NCBI RefSeq assembly: GCF_026624755.1
Contig: NZ_JAPMXC010000001.1
Span: forward strand, 1,159,219 to 1,223,218
Length of the DNA stretch: 64,000 nucleotides
From: Robbsia betulipollinis
GTDB taxonomy: Bacteria; Pseudomonadota; Gammaproteobacteria; Burkholderiales; Burkholderiaceae
Direction: 5' to 3'
Part shown: one piece after another, positions 42,095 through 49,400 of the stretch
Layout: each line of letters opens with the position of its first letter
How positions within the stretch are numbered: position 1 is the first letter of the stretch
Position numbers and translations under genes: made by a program
The notes under the pieces: generated by a model
What the model was told of the DNA's origin: nothing
Seen by the model: only the letters and a program-made list of their open reading frames with translations
Databases searched by the model: none

Positions 42095-43597
42095 TCACTG
42101 ATGCTTCGGAAAGCCTGGAATGAAGCGGCTGACGTCCACTTCCATGAACTCGGAACGCTGGAATTTTCCCTTGAGGGCGAACGGTACCGTGCAATCGAAG
42201 ATGGTCTTGCAGGCTATGCCGTGATCGCGAATGCTGTGGGAAAAGGCAGGATCGGAAGACGGGTCCAGCGGATGGCAGCGTACGCCGGGGATGAAAATGG
42301 TGCTGACGTCGCCCTGATATCGCGTGGTCATGGCCCACATCACGTCGCTGAGATCGAAGATGTCGACATCCTCATCGACCAGGATTATGTGTTTTAGCTC
42401 GGAAAAGGCGGCAAAAGCCAGCAGCGCCGCTTGGCGCTGACGCCCTTCATCGACTGGCTGCAATTTTTTGACCTGGATGATGGAAAGATACTTGCCATTT
42501 CCGGGAGCGGGATTGTGGACATTCTTTACAAATCCCGGCATCGCCCGCTCAACCATTGTCAGGATGCTGGACTCCGTGGTGATACCCTCCATGCTGCAGT
42601 GTTCTTCACTCGGTCCAATGCAGGTTTGCAGGATAGGACTCCTGCGGTGGGTGATAGCCTTCACCTTGATGATCGGTAGCGAGGGATTGGCCACCCCGTT
42701 ATACCCCGGGAATTCCGGCATGGCGTAACCGGTATGCGTATGCTGATCCTCCTCGACGCGCATCTCGGGTAAGACTTCACCTTCGATCACGATCTCGGCA
42801 TTGGCGATACCCCGGCCATTTATGGTTAAACATTGCACCAGCTCGACCGCTTTCTGTCGAATGCTGCCGGCAACCCCCAATTCGTCATAGCCGAGTGGCG
42901 TCGTGGGTGCTTCGTAGCAGGTGCCGATGTAAATCGCCGGGTCCACCCCCATGCTGATAGACACTTGCAGAGCTTTGCCGGCTGCTTCGGCTTTTTTCCG
43001 AAATACGTCGATGTGGCGGCCGCCGGGCTGCAGGAAAATCGAGATTTCGTCTTTGCCTTGCACGCACAGACGATGAATGGTCACGTCGTGCTGGCCGTTT
43101 TCCGGATCTTCGGCATAGACCAAACCCATGGTGAAATAGGGTCCTGCATCGTGCTCTGTATTGGTCGGTGCCGGCAATATCTTGAGGATGTCGAAATCGG
43201 GATCGATGGCCCTGTGCACGACTTCCTGGCACAACGCCTTTTCGGCCGACACCACCACCGGCGCGATCGGCGTGGCCACGGCGTCCTTGAACATGAAAGC
43301 GACCTTTTCCTGGGTCGTGTTCATCAGAGCCGCGACACGCTTGCGCGAAGCCAGCACACCGATGGCTACGCGCACGTCGTCATAGCCTTTGACCTTATTG
43401 AAAACCATCGCGGGCCCCAACTGCGTCGGCCGCATCACGGTGCCATGGGCGCCCACGTAGCGGTACACGCCGGACAGTTCGGCATGCGGGTCGACCGGTT
43501 CGCTGGTTTCGATATATTCGCCTGGAATCTGCTTGAGGAATTCGAGAGCGGAACGAAGATCGCAGACGGGAAAATTTGAATCCTCGGGGCTGTTCAT
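42095..43597 (-). CDS. UbiD-family prenylated-FMN-dependent decarboxylase
   Basis: The 500-residue protein covers the full UbiD fold. An N-terminal domain (DLRSALEFLKQIPGEYIETS) is followed by the prFMN/metal-binding region: VVHRAIDPDFDILKILPAPT, DVTIHRLCVQG (conserved Arg) and ISMGVDPAIYIGTCYEAPT. Acidic catalytic-site residues lie in NAEIVIEGEVLPEMRVEEDQ. The C-terminal domain carries HIILVDEDVDIFDLSDVMWA, a family hallmark. It reversibly decarboxylates an aromatic or alpha,beta-unsaturated acid using cofactor made by the UbiX-type gene two positions upstream. Ubiquinone synthesis is unlikely given the island location. The substrate is unknown; phenolic and heteroaromatic acids are the usual ones. 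MRNS at 43607 is an alternative start. Confidence 0.93.
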   Translation of the reverse strand: MNSPEDSNFPVCDLRSALEFLKQIPGEYIETSEPVDPHAELSGVYRYVGAHGTVMRPTQLGPAMVFNKVKGYDDVRVAIGVLASRKRVAALMNTTQEKVAFMFKDAVATPIAPVVVSAEKALCQEVVHRAIDPDFDILKILPAPTNTEHDAGPYFTMGLVYAEDPENGQHDVTIHRLCVQGKDEISIFLQPGGRHIDVFRKKAEAAGKALQVSISMGVDPAIYIGTCYEAPTTPLGYDELGVAGSIRQKAVELVQCLTINGRGIANAEIVIEGEVLPEMRVEEDQHTHTGYAMPEFPGYNGVANPSLPIIKVKAITHRRSPILQTCIGPSEEHCSMEGITTESSILTMVERAMPGFVKNVHNPAPGNGKYLSIIQVKKLQPVDEGRQRQAALLAFAAFSELKHIILVDEDVDIFDLSDVMWAMTTRYQGDVSTIFIPGVRCHPLDPSSDPAFSHSIRDHGIACKTIFDCTVPFALKGKFQRSEFMEVDVSRFIPGFPKHQ

Positions 43598-43747
43598 GCT
43601 GTTTCTCATTTTGGAAAAATGGTGGCCGTCACGGTTGCGGCGATCCGCAGGCCGGAGCGGCAAGCGTCATCGATGCATCGACCGCGCCCCTGATAGCGCC
43701 CATGCCTAGCAAGGTCGATGACGCAGCCAAGGGTTCTGGCACTGGAG

Positions 43748-44239
43748 TCAGACTGATTTCAATACTCGGATCTGTTCTTCCCAACGCTTGATGACGTTTT
43801 CCGGGTCCCGGAGATGGTAGGTCATCCCCGTGTCGACGGTCGCGTACGGGACGCTGTGAACCGTCACGGAGACGACAGCCGCGGAAAAAAGGGCAGTGTT
43901 GTGGCCCACGCCGCTCATGCCGATCTTTTTCGCGCTCAGACGTATCTCCCACGACTCTCCTCCGTGCACTACCGAAAGAACGACCCGATCGCTGTCTTCG
44001 ATATTGCGTGTTGTCTTCGAGCGTGGATCGATGAGGAAGCGGAAATGGCGCCGATCGATAGCCAACACCTCGCCCAGGCTGAGTTGCGCTGCGTGTGGCC
44101 AACCATCCCCACCGAGCGTGGTCAGCCGGACCGCCTCATGAGGCGTCGCGCGAAGTTGTCCACCATCGAGGTATTGCGCAAGTGAAGCGGAAATGTCTTC
44201 GAGTTGACGCGGCGGTGTGTACGTATAGGTTGTATCCAT
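43748..44239 (-). CDS. Pyridoxamine 5'-phosphate oxidase-like FMN-binding protein
   Basis: The 163-residue protein has the split-barrel flavin-binding fold: EAVRLTTLGGDGWPHAAQLS, FRFLIDPRSKTTRNIEDSDR and VVLSVVHGGESWEIRLSAKK. Such proteins bind FMN, F420 or heme. Small members act as flavin reductases or flavin carriers rather than true PNP oxidases. It sits between UbiX and UbiD in the operon, where it could supply reduced FMN to UbiX or protect prFMN; this is inference. ATG 44269 is an alternative start that adds MDIFNSREIL; the 44239 start is preceded by GAGAGAT. Confidence 0.82.
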   Translation of the reverse strand: MDTTYTYTPPRQLEDISASLAQYLDGGQLRATPHEAVRLTTLGGDGWPHAAQLSLGEVLAIDRRHFRFLIDPRSKTTRNIEDSDRVVLSVVHGGESWEIRLSAKKIGMSGVGHNTALFSAAVVSVTVHSVPYATVDTGMTYHLRDPENVIKRWEEQIRVLKSV

Positions 44240-44286
44240 CAAGATCTCTCGGCTGTTAAAGATATCCATTCAGGAACGCTCGGATG

Positions 44287-44904
44287 CTATGCCACATCGC
44301 TGACGCCAGCGCCGGTTGCCGCGATGTCGTCTCCCCACCGCGGCAGCGACGGCACATCCAAACCAAATGCATCGAGGGCTCGCGCCACCGAATGATCGAC
44401 GATGTCGTCAATGGTTCCTGGCTTGGTATAAAAGGCGGGAACCGGCGGGTGAATGATGCCGCCCAGTTCTGTCACCGTGAGCATGTTGCGCAAGTGCACC
44501 GCGTGCAAAGGTGTCTCCCGCGGCATAAGAACGAGCCTGCGACGCTCCTTGAGAATTACGTCTGCCGCACGGGTAAGGAGGGTGCTGGACAGCCCCGTCG
44601 CGATCTCCGCGAGGGTTCGCATCGAGCAAGGGGCGATGAGCATGCCCAGGGTCCGGAACGAGCCGCTCGCAATGGATGCGCCGACATTGCCGATTGGGTG
44701 AACCTGTTCGGCAAGCGAGTCGAGTTGCTTTCGCGTGTAATCGGATTCGTGTGCCAGCGTGATGTGAGCTGCGCGCGATATGACTAGGTGACGTTCGACA
44801 TTCAACTCACCCAGCATCTCGAGGGCGCGGATGCCATAAATGATTCCGCTTGCACCGGTGATTCCCACGATGATGCGAGGCGTGACGGATCCCACGTTCG
44901 ACAT
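44287..44904 (-). CDS. ubiX: UbiX-family flavin prenyltransferase
   Basis: The 205-residue protein starts after CAGGAGAG and shows every UbiX motif: [55 protein letters not shown] and [20 protein letters not shown]. It attaches a dimethylallyl unit to FMN to make prenylated FMN, the cofactor of UbiD decarboxylases. The family is cytoplasmic and forms a dodecamer. It is the first gene of the island operon, with the promoter and a short dyad upstream. A dedicated UbiX next to a UbiD is common for catabolic decarboxylases. Confidence 0.95.
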   Translation of the reverse strand: MSNVGSVTPRIIVGITGASGIIYGIRALEMLGELNVERHLVISRAAHITLAHESDYTRKQLDSLAEQVHPIGNVGASIASGSFRTLGMLIAPCSMRTLAEIATGLSSTLLTRAADVILKERRRLVLMPRETPLHAVHLRNMLTVTELGGIIHPPVPAFYTKPGTIDDIVDHSVARALDAFGLDVPSLPRWGDDIAATGAGVSDVA

Positions 44905-44951
44905 TGCACTCTCCTGGCCGGCTGGGCTGAATTGCATGATTCTAGATTCCC

Positions 44952-44988
44952 ATCATTCACGACACATTGATTCAAATCAATTGTGAAT
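44952..44988 (-). promoter_or_regulatory. Candidate promoter and dyad of the UbiX-UbiD operon
   Basis: On the minus strand TTGATT (complement of 44975-44980) and AATGAT (complement of 44952-44957) are spaced by 17 nt and could be -35 and -10 boxes, each matching 4 of 6 consensus bases. The -35 region overlaps an inverted repeat, ATTGAT (44966-44971) and ATCAAT (44976-44981). A second pair, ATTCAC (44955-44960) and GTGAAT (44983-44988), brackets it. The arrangement suggests a regulator binding over the promoter, about 60 nt before the UbiX start. Confidence 0.4.
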
Positions 44989-45574
44989 TTTAAATTACGG
45001 AAATTTCAGTTAATTATTCATAAGACATGAAAATATCTTTTCCAAAGAGAAGAATATACAGGTTCCGGGGAAATAAAACCTTTCCTGCAAGTTACGATTC
45101 AGCTTTGCTGTAATTTTTATGGCGGCCAGCGAGTCGAGCGATGGTTGTCGTGATTGGCGTAATTTGTATGGCTTTCTTTTTCGCGCAGGGTGGTATGACG
45201 TGGTGGGGAAATGGTGGACACCAGCGCGACGTATGTCGGCAATGATGCAAGCGAGCATGACTACAGGATGGACGATGGACCCGCCGGGCCCGGTCTATGG
45301 GGAGCCGGAGGCAGCGAGGATCCGCGTGTCGGCAGCACGGTGCGTTTCGAACCAGTCAATCAGTTCCAGCTCGATAACAGCAGCTCCCTGCCGCAACCGG
45401 TCCATTCAGGCGCGATACGCTTATTGGCCCGATCAATAAATAATATAAAAATATTTAGTTATAAAATCGGTAAAAATTCATGATCGACTCGTCCTACTCC
45501 AGTGGCAATGACTCCACAGCGCCATCAATGACTATGCATCGTTTTCACTGACCATGCCTCGAAACGACGTACAG
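44989..45574. other. AT-rich gene-poor part of the island
   Basis: These 586 nt contain no frame I can assign. The stretch to about 45120 and the patch at 45425-45480 are strongly AT-rich compared with everything else in the window. Short frames on both strands have no recognisable motifs. A regulator of the UbiX-UbiD operon, if one ever existed here, is not visible. Confidence 0.4.
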
Positions 45575-45789
45575 CGGAGATGTTGGATAATCTGTTGAAC
45601 GGAGGGATGGAAAGCTTCTTCAAGACGTTGAAAGTCGAGCAGACGTCTCGGCATCGATACGAAACACGGGCGCAGGCGAAGCTGGATGGGGTGGATTGGA
45701 TTGAGGGCTTCCACAATCGACAACGCATCCATTCGTCGATTGAATATCGCACGCCGTGCGATTACGAGGCCATGCAAAAAGCAGCGTGA
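45575..45789 (+). pseudogene. IS3-family transposase OrfB, C-terminal remnant (right edge)
   Basis: The frame reads LNGGMESFFKTLKVEQTSRH then RYETRAQAKLDGVDWIEGFH and NRQRIHSSIEYRTPCDYEAM, again only the end of an IS3-type integrase domain with the catalytic-Glu helix (ESFFKTLKVE). It ends 29 nt before the right-hand direct repeat of the island. Similarity of its ending to the remnant at 40583 (WIEGFYNR / SFFKSLKVE) suggests that related IS copies flanked the island. Confidence 0.8.
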
Positions 45790-45817
45790 ATTGCTGTACG
45801 TGAAAACGAGACATGGT

Positions 45818-45946
45818 CACCGAGCCGCAGGCCATGCAGGTGGACGGGCGGTTCTACGACGAGGATCACATGGTGAAACACCTGCGCTGACTTCCTGGCC
45901 GCGGCCCGTTGAAGCGGCCCGTCGAAGTGCATGACGAAACGGTGCA
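45818..45946 (+). repeat. Direct repeat, right copy (island boundary)
   Basis: This 129-nt segment is the second copy of 40398-40528, carrying the last codons of the GNAT gene (QAMQVDGRFYDEDHMVKHLR in that frame), its stop and the 3' flank. Here it has no upstream GNAT sequence; it joins IS-derived DNA on the left and the GntR gene end on the right. Differences from the left copy are two substitutions and a 2-nt deletion. Confidence 0.9.
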
Positions 45947-45955
45947 CCGCGCCCG

Positions 45956-46693
45956 CTAGTCGAACAGCGCCTCGATGTCGGGCGAGGCGATGCTGTGCGA
46001 CGCGAGGTCGAGCGTGTGCTCGATATGGTTCAGATGCTGCGTCATGCAGGCAGCGGCCTGTGCGCCATCCCGGGCTTCGATGGCATCGATCAGCGCCACG
46101 TGCTCGGTATGGGGACAGGCGGGCGTGTTCGGTTTGTCGTACAGCGTGATGATCAGGCAGGTCAACGAGGTCATCTCGCGCATCAGCCGCAACAGAATCT
46201 CATTGCCGGCCATCTGCGCGATCAATACATGGAACTCGCCCGACAACCGGATGATCGCGGGCCGGTCGTCCTTCGCGCGCGCCGCTTCCTCGAGCCGGCT
46301 GTGCCGCCGCAGCGTACGCACCTGCGCCGCCGTCGCGCTCTCGCAAAGCATGCGGGCGATGCCGGGCTCGACCATGCGGCGCGTGACGAAGACGTCGCGC
46401 GCCTGCTCCGTGCTCGGGCTGGCGATGAACGCCCCGCGGTTCGGCACGAGCGTCACGAGCCCTTCGTGCGCGAGACGTCCCAGCACCTCGCGGATTTTCG
46501 TGCGGCTGACCCCGGCCGCCTCGGCGAGACGATCCTCCACCAGACGCGTGCCGGGCGTGAGCCGATGCTCGAGCACGGCCTTCTGCAGACGCGCGTAGAT
46601 CACCTCGTTGCTGAACGGTTTTTCAGCCGGCGCCGTTGCGGCGGCTTTCGATGCGGGTCTACTCAAAATCTTTTCCAGCGCCACGGTAGTCAC
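45956..46693 (-). CDS. GntR family transcriptional regulator (FadR/FCD subfamily)
   Basis: From GTG 46691-46693 the protein is 245 residues. The N-terminal winged helix has LTPGTRLVEDRLAEAAGVSR then TKIREVLGRLAHEGLVTLVP. The all-helical FCD effector domain follows (VFVTRRMVEPGIARMLCESA, GEFHVLIAQMAGNEILLRLM, with the histidines that bind metal or ligand). FCD regulators are usually repressors released by an organic acid. It is divergent from the 12-kb catabolic array, with 391 nt between. A TTGTATACAA palindrome lies 20 nt before its own start and two variants lie before the array, matching the subfamily's tnGTnnACna operator type. The exact start is uncertain because no good ribosome binding site is seen. 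Confidence 0.9.
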   Translation of the reverse strand: MTTVALEKILSRPASKAAATAPAEKPFSNEVIYARLQKAVLEHRLTPGTRLVEDRLAEAAGVSRTKIREVLGRLAHEGLVTLVPNRGAFIASPSTEQARDVFVTRRMVEPGIARMLCESATAAQVRTLRRHSRLEEAARAKDDRPAIIRLSGEFHVLIAQMAGNEILLRLMREMTSLTCLIITLYDKPNTPACPHTEHVALIDAIEARDGAQAAACMTQHLNHIEHTLDLASHSIASPDIEALFD

Positions 46694-46712
46694 CCATATC
46701 GGCCATTCCGCT

Positions 46713-46722
46713 TTGTATACAA
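46713..46722. promoter_or_regulatory. GntR operator candidate 1 (perfect palindrome)
   Basis: TTGTATACAA is a perfect 10-bp palindrome of the form known for FadR/FCD regulators (t-n-GT-n-n-AC-n-a). It lies 20 nt upstream of the GntR start, a position suited to autoregulation. Confidence 0.6.
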
Positions 46723-46968
46723 CATGTCGGCATTTCTCCACCGATTCCGGCACGATTGTACCCCGCCATGCGTCATGCGCAAAGCCGGGACGGGGCAATG
46801 CCAAGAGGATGCGCGCGAGTGCGCCACGCCATGACCCAAGCGACCTCTGTCCGTTAAGGGGCTGGAATGAATCGACCCGGTGCATTCGCGCACCATCCCC
46901 GGGAACCCGTGAAGTCTCCCGGGCCGACAGCGTGACGACCGGCAACGCTGCCGATTCGCGTCAAACGT

Positions 46969-46999
46969 TTGTATACGATGATGAAAATATTGTATGCAA
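46969..46999. promoter_or_regulatory. GntR operator candidates 2 and 3 (tandem)
   Basis: TTGTATACGA (46969-46978) and TTGTATGCAA (46990-46999, within ATTGTATGCAAT) are one- and one-base variants of the palindrome beside the GntR gene. Their starts are 21 nt apart, two helical turns. They lie about 86-116 nt before the first gene of the plus-strand array, so they would control it. The 391-nt intergenic region holds no other feature I can name. Confidence 0.6.
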
Positions 47000-47084
47000 T
47001 GACATTCGGCATTGTTGGCATAACGCTTGCTTTGAACGGTATGCGCCGCACCCCGCGCCATCCTGACATCTCTCGCGATTTTTC

Positions 47085-47813
47085 ATGACCCCACGACACC
47101 TGCTAGGCATGCTGACGCCGTCGTCGAACACGACGCTCGAACCGGTGACCGCCGCGATGCTGGACGGCCTGACCGATACCAGCGCGCACTTCGGACGCTT
47201 TCGCGTGACCGAGATCGCCCTGTCGGACCAGGCGCTCGCGCAATTCGACGATCAGGCGATTCTCGCCGCCGCCGAACTGCTCGCGGACGCGCGGCTCGAC
47301 GTCATCGCCTGGAACGGCACGTCGTCGGGCTGGCTGGGTTTCGATGCCGACGAACGGCTGTGCGCGCGCATCACCGAACGCACCGGCATCCCGGCCTGCA
47401 CATCGGTGCTGGCGCTCAACGAGATCTTCGCGCGCACCGGCGTGCGCCGCTTCGGTCTGGTCACGCCGTACCGCGACGACGTTCAGGAGCGGGTGATCGC
47501 CACCTATCGCGGCGCGGGGTACGCCTGCGTGGGCGAACGGCATCTGCGTCTGCAGGACAATTTCTCGTTCTCGGAAGTCAGCGCCACGCAGATCCGCGAG
47601 ATGGTGCGCGACGTCGCCGCGTCCCGGCCGGACGCGATCACGATCTTCTGCACCAATCTCGCGGGTGCCCCGCTGGTCGCGGAACTGGAAGCGGAATTCG
47701 GCATTCCCATCTACGACACGATCTCGACCGTGGTATGGAAATCGCTGCGCCTCGCCGGCGCCGACCCCGCGCGCGTGACGGGCTGGGGCCGCCTGTTCCA
47801 GGAGCTGGCATGA
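47085..47813 (+). CDS. Arylmalonate decarboxylase/maleate isomerase-type Asp/Glu racemase-superfamily protein
   Basis: The 242-residue cytoplasmic protein begins LLGMLTPSSNTTLEPVTAAM, typical of the maleate isomerase/AMDase branch. At the first catalytic position it reads IAWNGTSSGW (G78-T79-S80) instead of a Cys. The second Cys is kept (ITIFCTNLAG, C189). Arylmalonate decarboxylase has precisely this pattern (Gly74, Cys188), whereas racemases and maleate isomerase have two Cys. A one-cysteine decarboxylase or isomerase is therefore predicted. Its stop overlaps the dihydropyrimidinase start by 4 nt (ATGA). It is the first gene of the GntR-controlled array. Confidence 0.85.
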   Translation: MTPRHLLGMLTPSSNTTLEPVTAAMLDGLTDTSAHFGRFRVTEIALSDQALAQFDDQAILAAAELLADARLDVIAWNGTSSGWLGFDADERLCARITERTGIPACTSVLALNEIFARTGVRRFGLVTPYRDDVQERVIATYRGAGYACVGERHLRLQDNFSFSEVSATQIREMVRDVAASRPDAITIFCTNLAGAPLVAELEAEFGIPIYDTISTVVWKSLRLAGADPARVTGWGRLFQELA

Positions 47814-49300
47814 CACCCCGCGCCGCGTTCGATCTGGTGGTGCGCAACGCCGATATCGCCACAGCCGCCGACCGTTTCCACGCGGACATCGGCATCGTCG
47901 ATGGCCGCATCGTTGCGCTCGGGCAGGGTTTGGCGGCGGGCGCGACCGAAATCGACGCGGCGGGACGCCTGGTCACGCCGGGCGGCGTCGACGGCCACTG
48001 CCATCTCGATCAGCCCACCGGCGACGACACGGTCATGGCCGACGATTTCGCGAGCGGCACGGTGTCCGCCGCCTGTGGCGGCACGACCACCGTCATTCCC
48101 TTCGCCTGCCAGCAAAAAGGGCAGTCGCTGCGCGCCGCGGTGGACGACTACCATCGCCGCGCCGCCGGCAAGGCCGTGATCGATTACGCATTTCATCTGA
48201 TCGTCACGGATCCCACGCCGGAGGTCATCCAGGACGAGCTGCCCGGACTGATCGCCGAGGGCTATACGTCGTTCAAGATCTACATGACGTACGATGCCCT
48301 GAAACTGAACGACCGGCAGATCATCGACGTCCTGGCGACCGCGCGCAAACATGGCGCGCTGACGATGATCCATGCGGAAAACATCGATTGCATCGCCTGG
48401 CTGACCGAGGCGCTGCTCGCGCAGGGCATCACCGCGCCGATCGGCCATGCGCTGTCCCGGCCGATGCTGGTCGAGCGCGAGGCGACGCACCGCGCGATCA
48501 GCCTCGCCGAACTGGTCGACACGCCGATCCTGGTCGTGCATGTATCCGGCGCCGAGGCGATCGATCAGATCCGCTGGGCGCAGGGCAAGGGGCTGGCCGT
48601 CTACGCCGAGACCTGTCCGCATTACCTGCTGTTGACCGAAGACATGCTCGAAGACGGGCCCCGCGGCTACCAATGCATCTGCAGCCCGCCGCCGCGTGAC
48701 GAGGCGAACCGCCAGGCCGTCTGGGACGGCCTGCGCAACGGTACCTTCCAGGTGGTGTCGTCGGACCACGCGCCCTTCACCTACGCGGGCCCCGGCGGCA
48801 AGCTGAGCGCCGGCGAACATCCCCCCTTCGACCGCGTGCCCAACGGCACGCCGGGCCTGGAAACGCGTCTGCCGCTGCTGATGTCCGAGGGCGTGCTGAC
48901 CGGCAGGATCGACATCCACACCTTCGTGGCGTTGAGCGCGACGAACGCCGCCAAGCTCTACGGCCTGTATCCGCAGAAAGGGTCGATCGCGATCGGCGGC
49001 GATGCCGATCTCGTGATCTGGGACACGACGACGGCGTTCACGCTGCACAACACCGCGCTCCATCACAACGTCGACTACACCCCCTACGAAGGATGGGCCA
49101 TGCAGGCCTGGCCCGCGATGACGCTCTCGCGCGGCGTGGTCGTCTGGGACGGCGCGCAGGCGTCGCGCGCGCACGGTCGCGGTTGCTTCCTCGCGGCGCT
49201 CGCCCCCGCGGCGGCACAGCCCCGGCCGCCGCTCGCCGCGCGCGTGGGCGCACACAAGGTGCTGTCGAATTTCGCGTTTCCGGCGGCCTACCGGCCCTGA
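47810..49300 (+). CDS. hydA: Dihydropyrimidinase / hydantoinase-type cyclic amidohydrolase
   Basis: The protein is 496 residues with the complete binuclear metal site of the family: H63 and H65 (GVDGHCHLDQP), carboxylated K156 (TSFKIYMTY), H188 (MIHAEN), H244 (VVHVSGAEA) and D319 (VSSDHAPF). The enzyme opens cyclic amides such as dihydrouracil or hydantoins to N-carbamoyl acids. The tail beyond about residue 460 (rich in Ala/Pro) is longer than usual. It is translationally coupled to the AMDase-like gene before it. No N-carbamoyl-beta-alanine amidohydrolase or dihydropyrimidine dehydrogenase is present in the array, so the substrate may be a hydantoin or another ring. It is cytoplasmic and probably tetrameric. 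Confidence 0.92.
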   Translation: MTPRAAFDLVVRNADIATAADRFHADIGIVDGRIVALGQGLAAGATEIDAAGRLVTPGGVDGHCHLDQPTGDDTVMADDFASGTVSAACGGTTTVIPFACQQKGQSLRAAVDDYHRRAAGKAVIDYAFHLIVTDPTPEVIQDELPGLIAEGYTSFKIYMTYDALKLNDRQIIDVLATARKHGALTMIHAENIDCIAWLTEALLAQGITAPIGHALSRPMLVEREATHRAISLAELVDTPILVVHVSGAEAIDQIRWAQGKGLAVYAETCPHYLLLTEDMLEDGPRGYQCICSPPPRDEANRQAVWDGLRNGTFQVVSSDHAPFTYAGPGGKLSAGEHPPFDRVPNGTPGLETRLPLLMSEGVLTGRIDIHTFVALSATNAAKLYGLYPQKGSIAIGGDADLVIWDTTTAFTLHNTALHHNVDYTPYEGWAMQAWPAMTLSRGVVVWDGAQASRAHGRGCFLAALAPAAAQPRPPLAARVGAHKVLSNFAFPAAYRP

Positions 49301-49400
49301 AACACGCGCCTTCACGGCACCGCCTGGTCCGCTGGACGTTGCCGTTGCCACCGCCGTTGTCTGGTCGTCCTACCGTTGCCCCGCTTCCACGAGAAAAGTC

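Larger units (their letters stand above)
40398..45946. mobile_element. Inserted island bounded by direct repeats
   Basis: The two ~130-nt direct repeats enclose about 5.4 kb that contain three IS3-family transposase remnants at the edges and a four-gene operon (UbiX, flavin-binding protein, UbiD, DUF554). The interior is visibly less GC-rich than the flanks, especially 44940-45600. Without the island, the GNAT gene and the GntR gene would sit tail to tail about 100 nt apart. No integrase or complete transposase is present, so the element is no longer autonomous. Origin by IS-mediated insertion, or by integration at the GNAT 3' end, is inferred. Confidence 0.75.

Noticed and set aside
42095-44904. 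Ubiquinone biosynthesis ubiD/ubiX
   Set aside because: The genes are on an acquired island in an operon with a flavin protein and a DUF554 membrane protein and no ubi genes; a catabolic decarboxylase fits better.
45010-45483. Small open frames on both strands in the AT-rich island segment
   Set aside because: No motif, no ribosome binding site and no family resemblance; random open frames are expected here.
40398-45946. Complete composite transposon or integrative element with its own integrase
   Set aside because: Only C-terminal transposase pieces are present and no integrase or recombinase gene is seen, so an autonomous element cannot be claimed.
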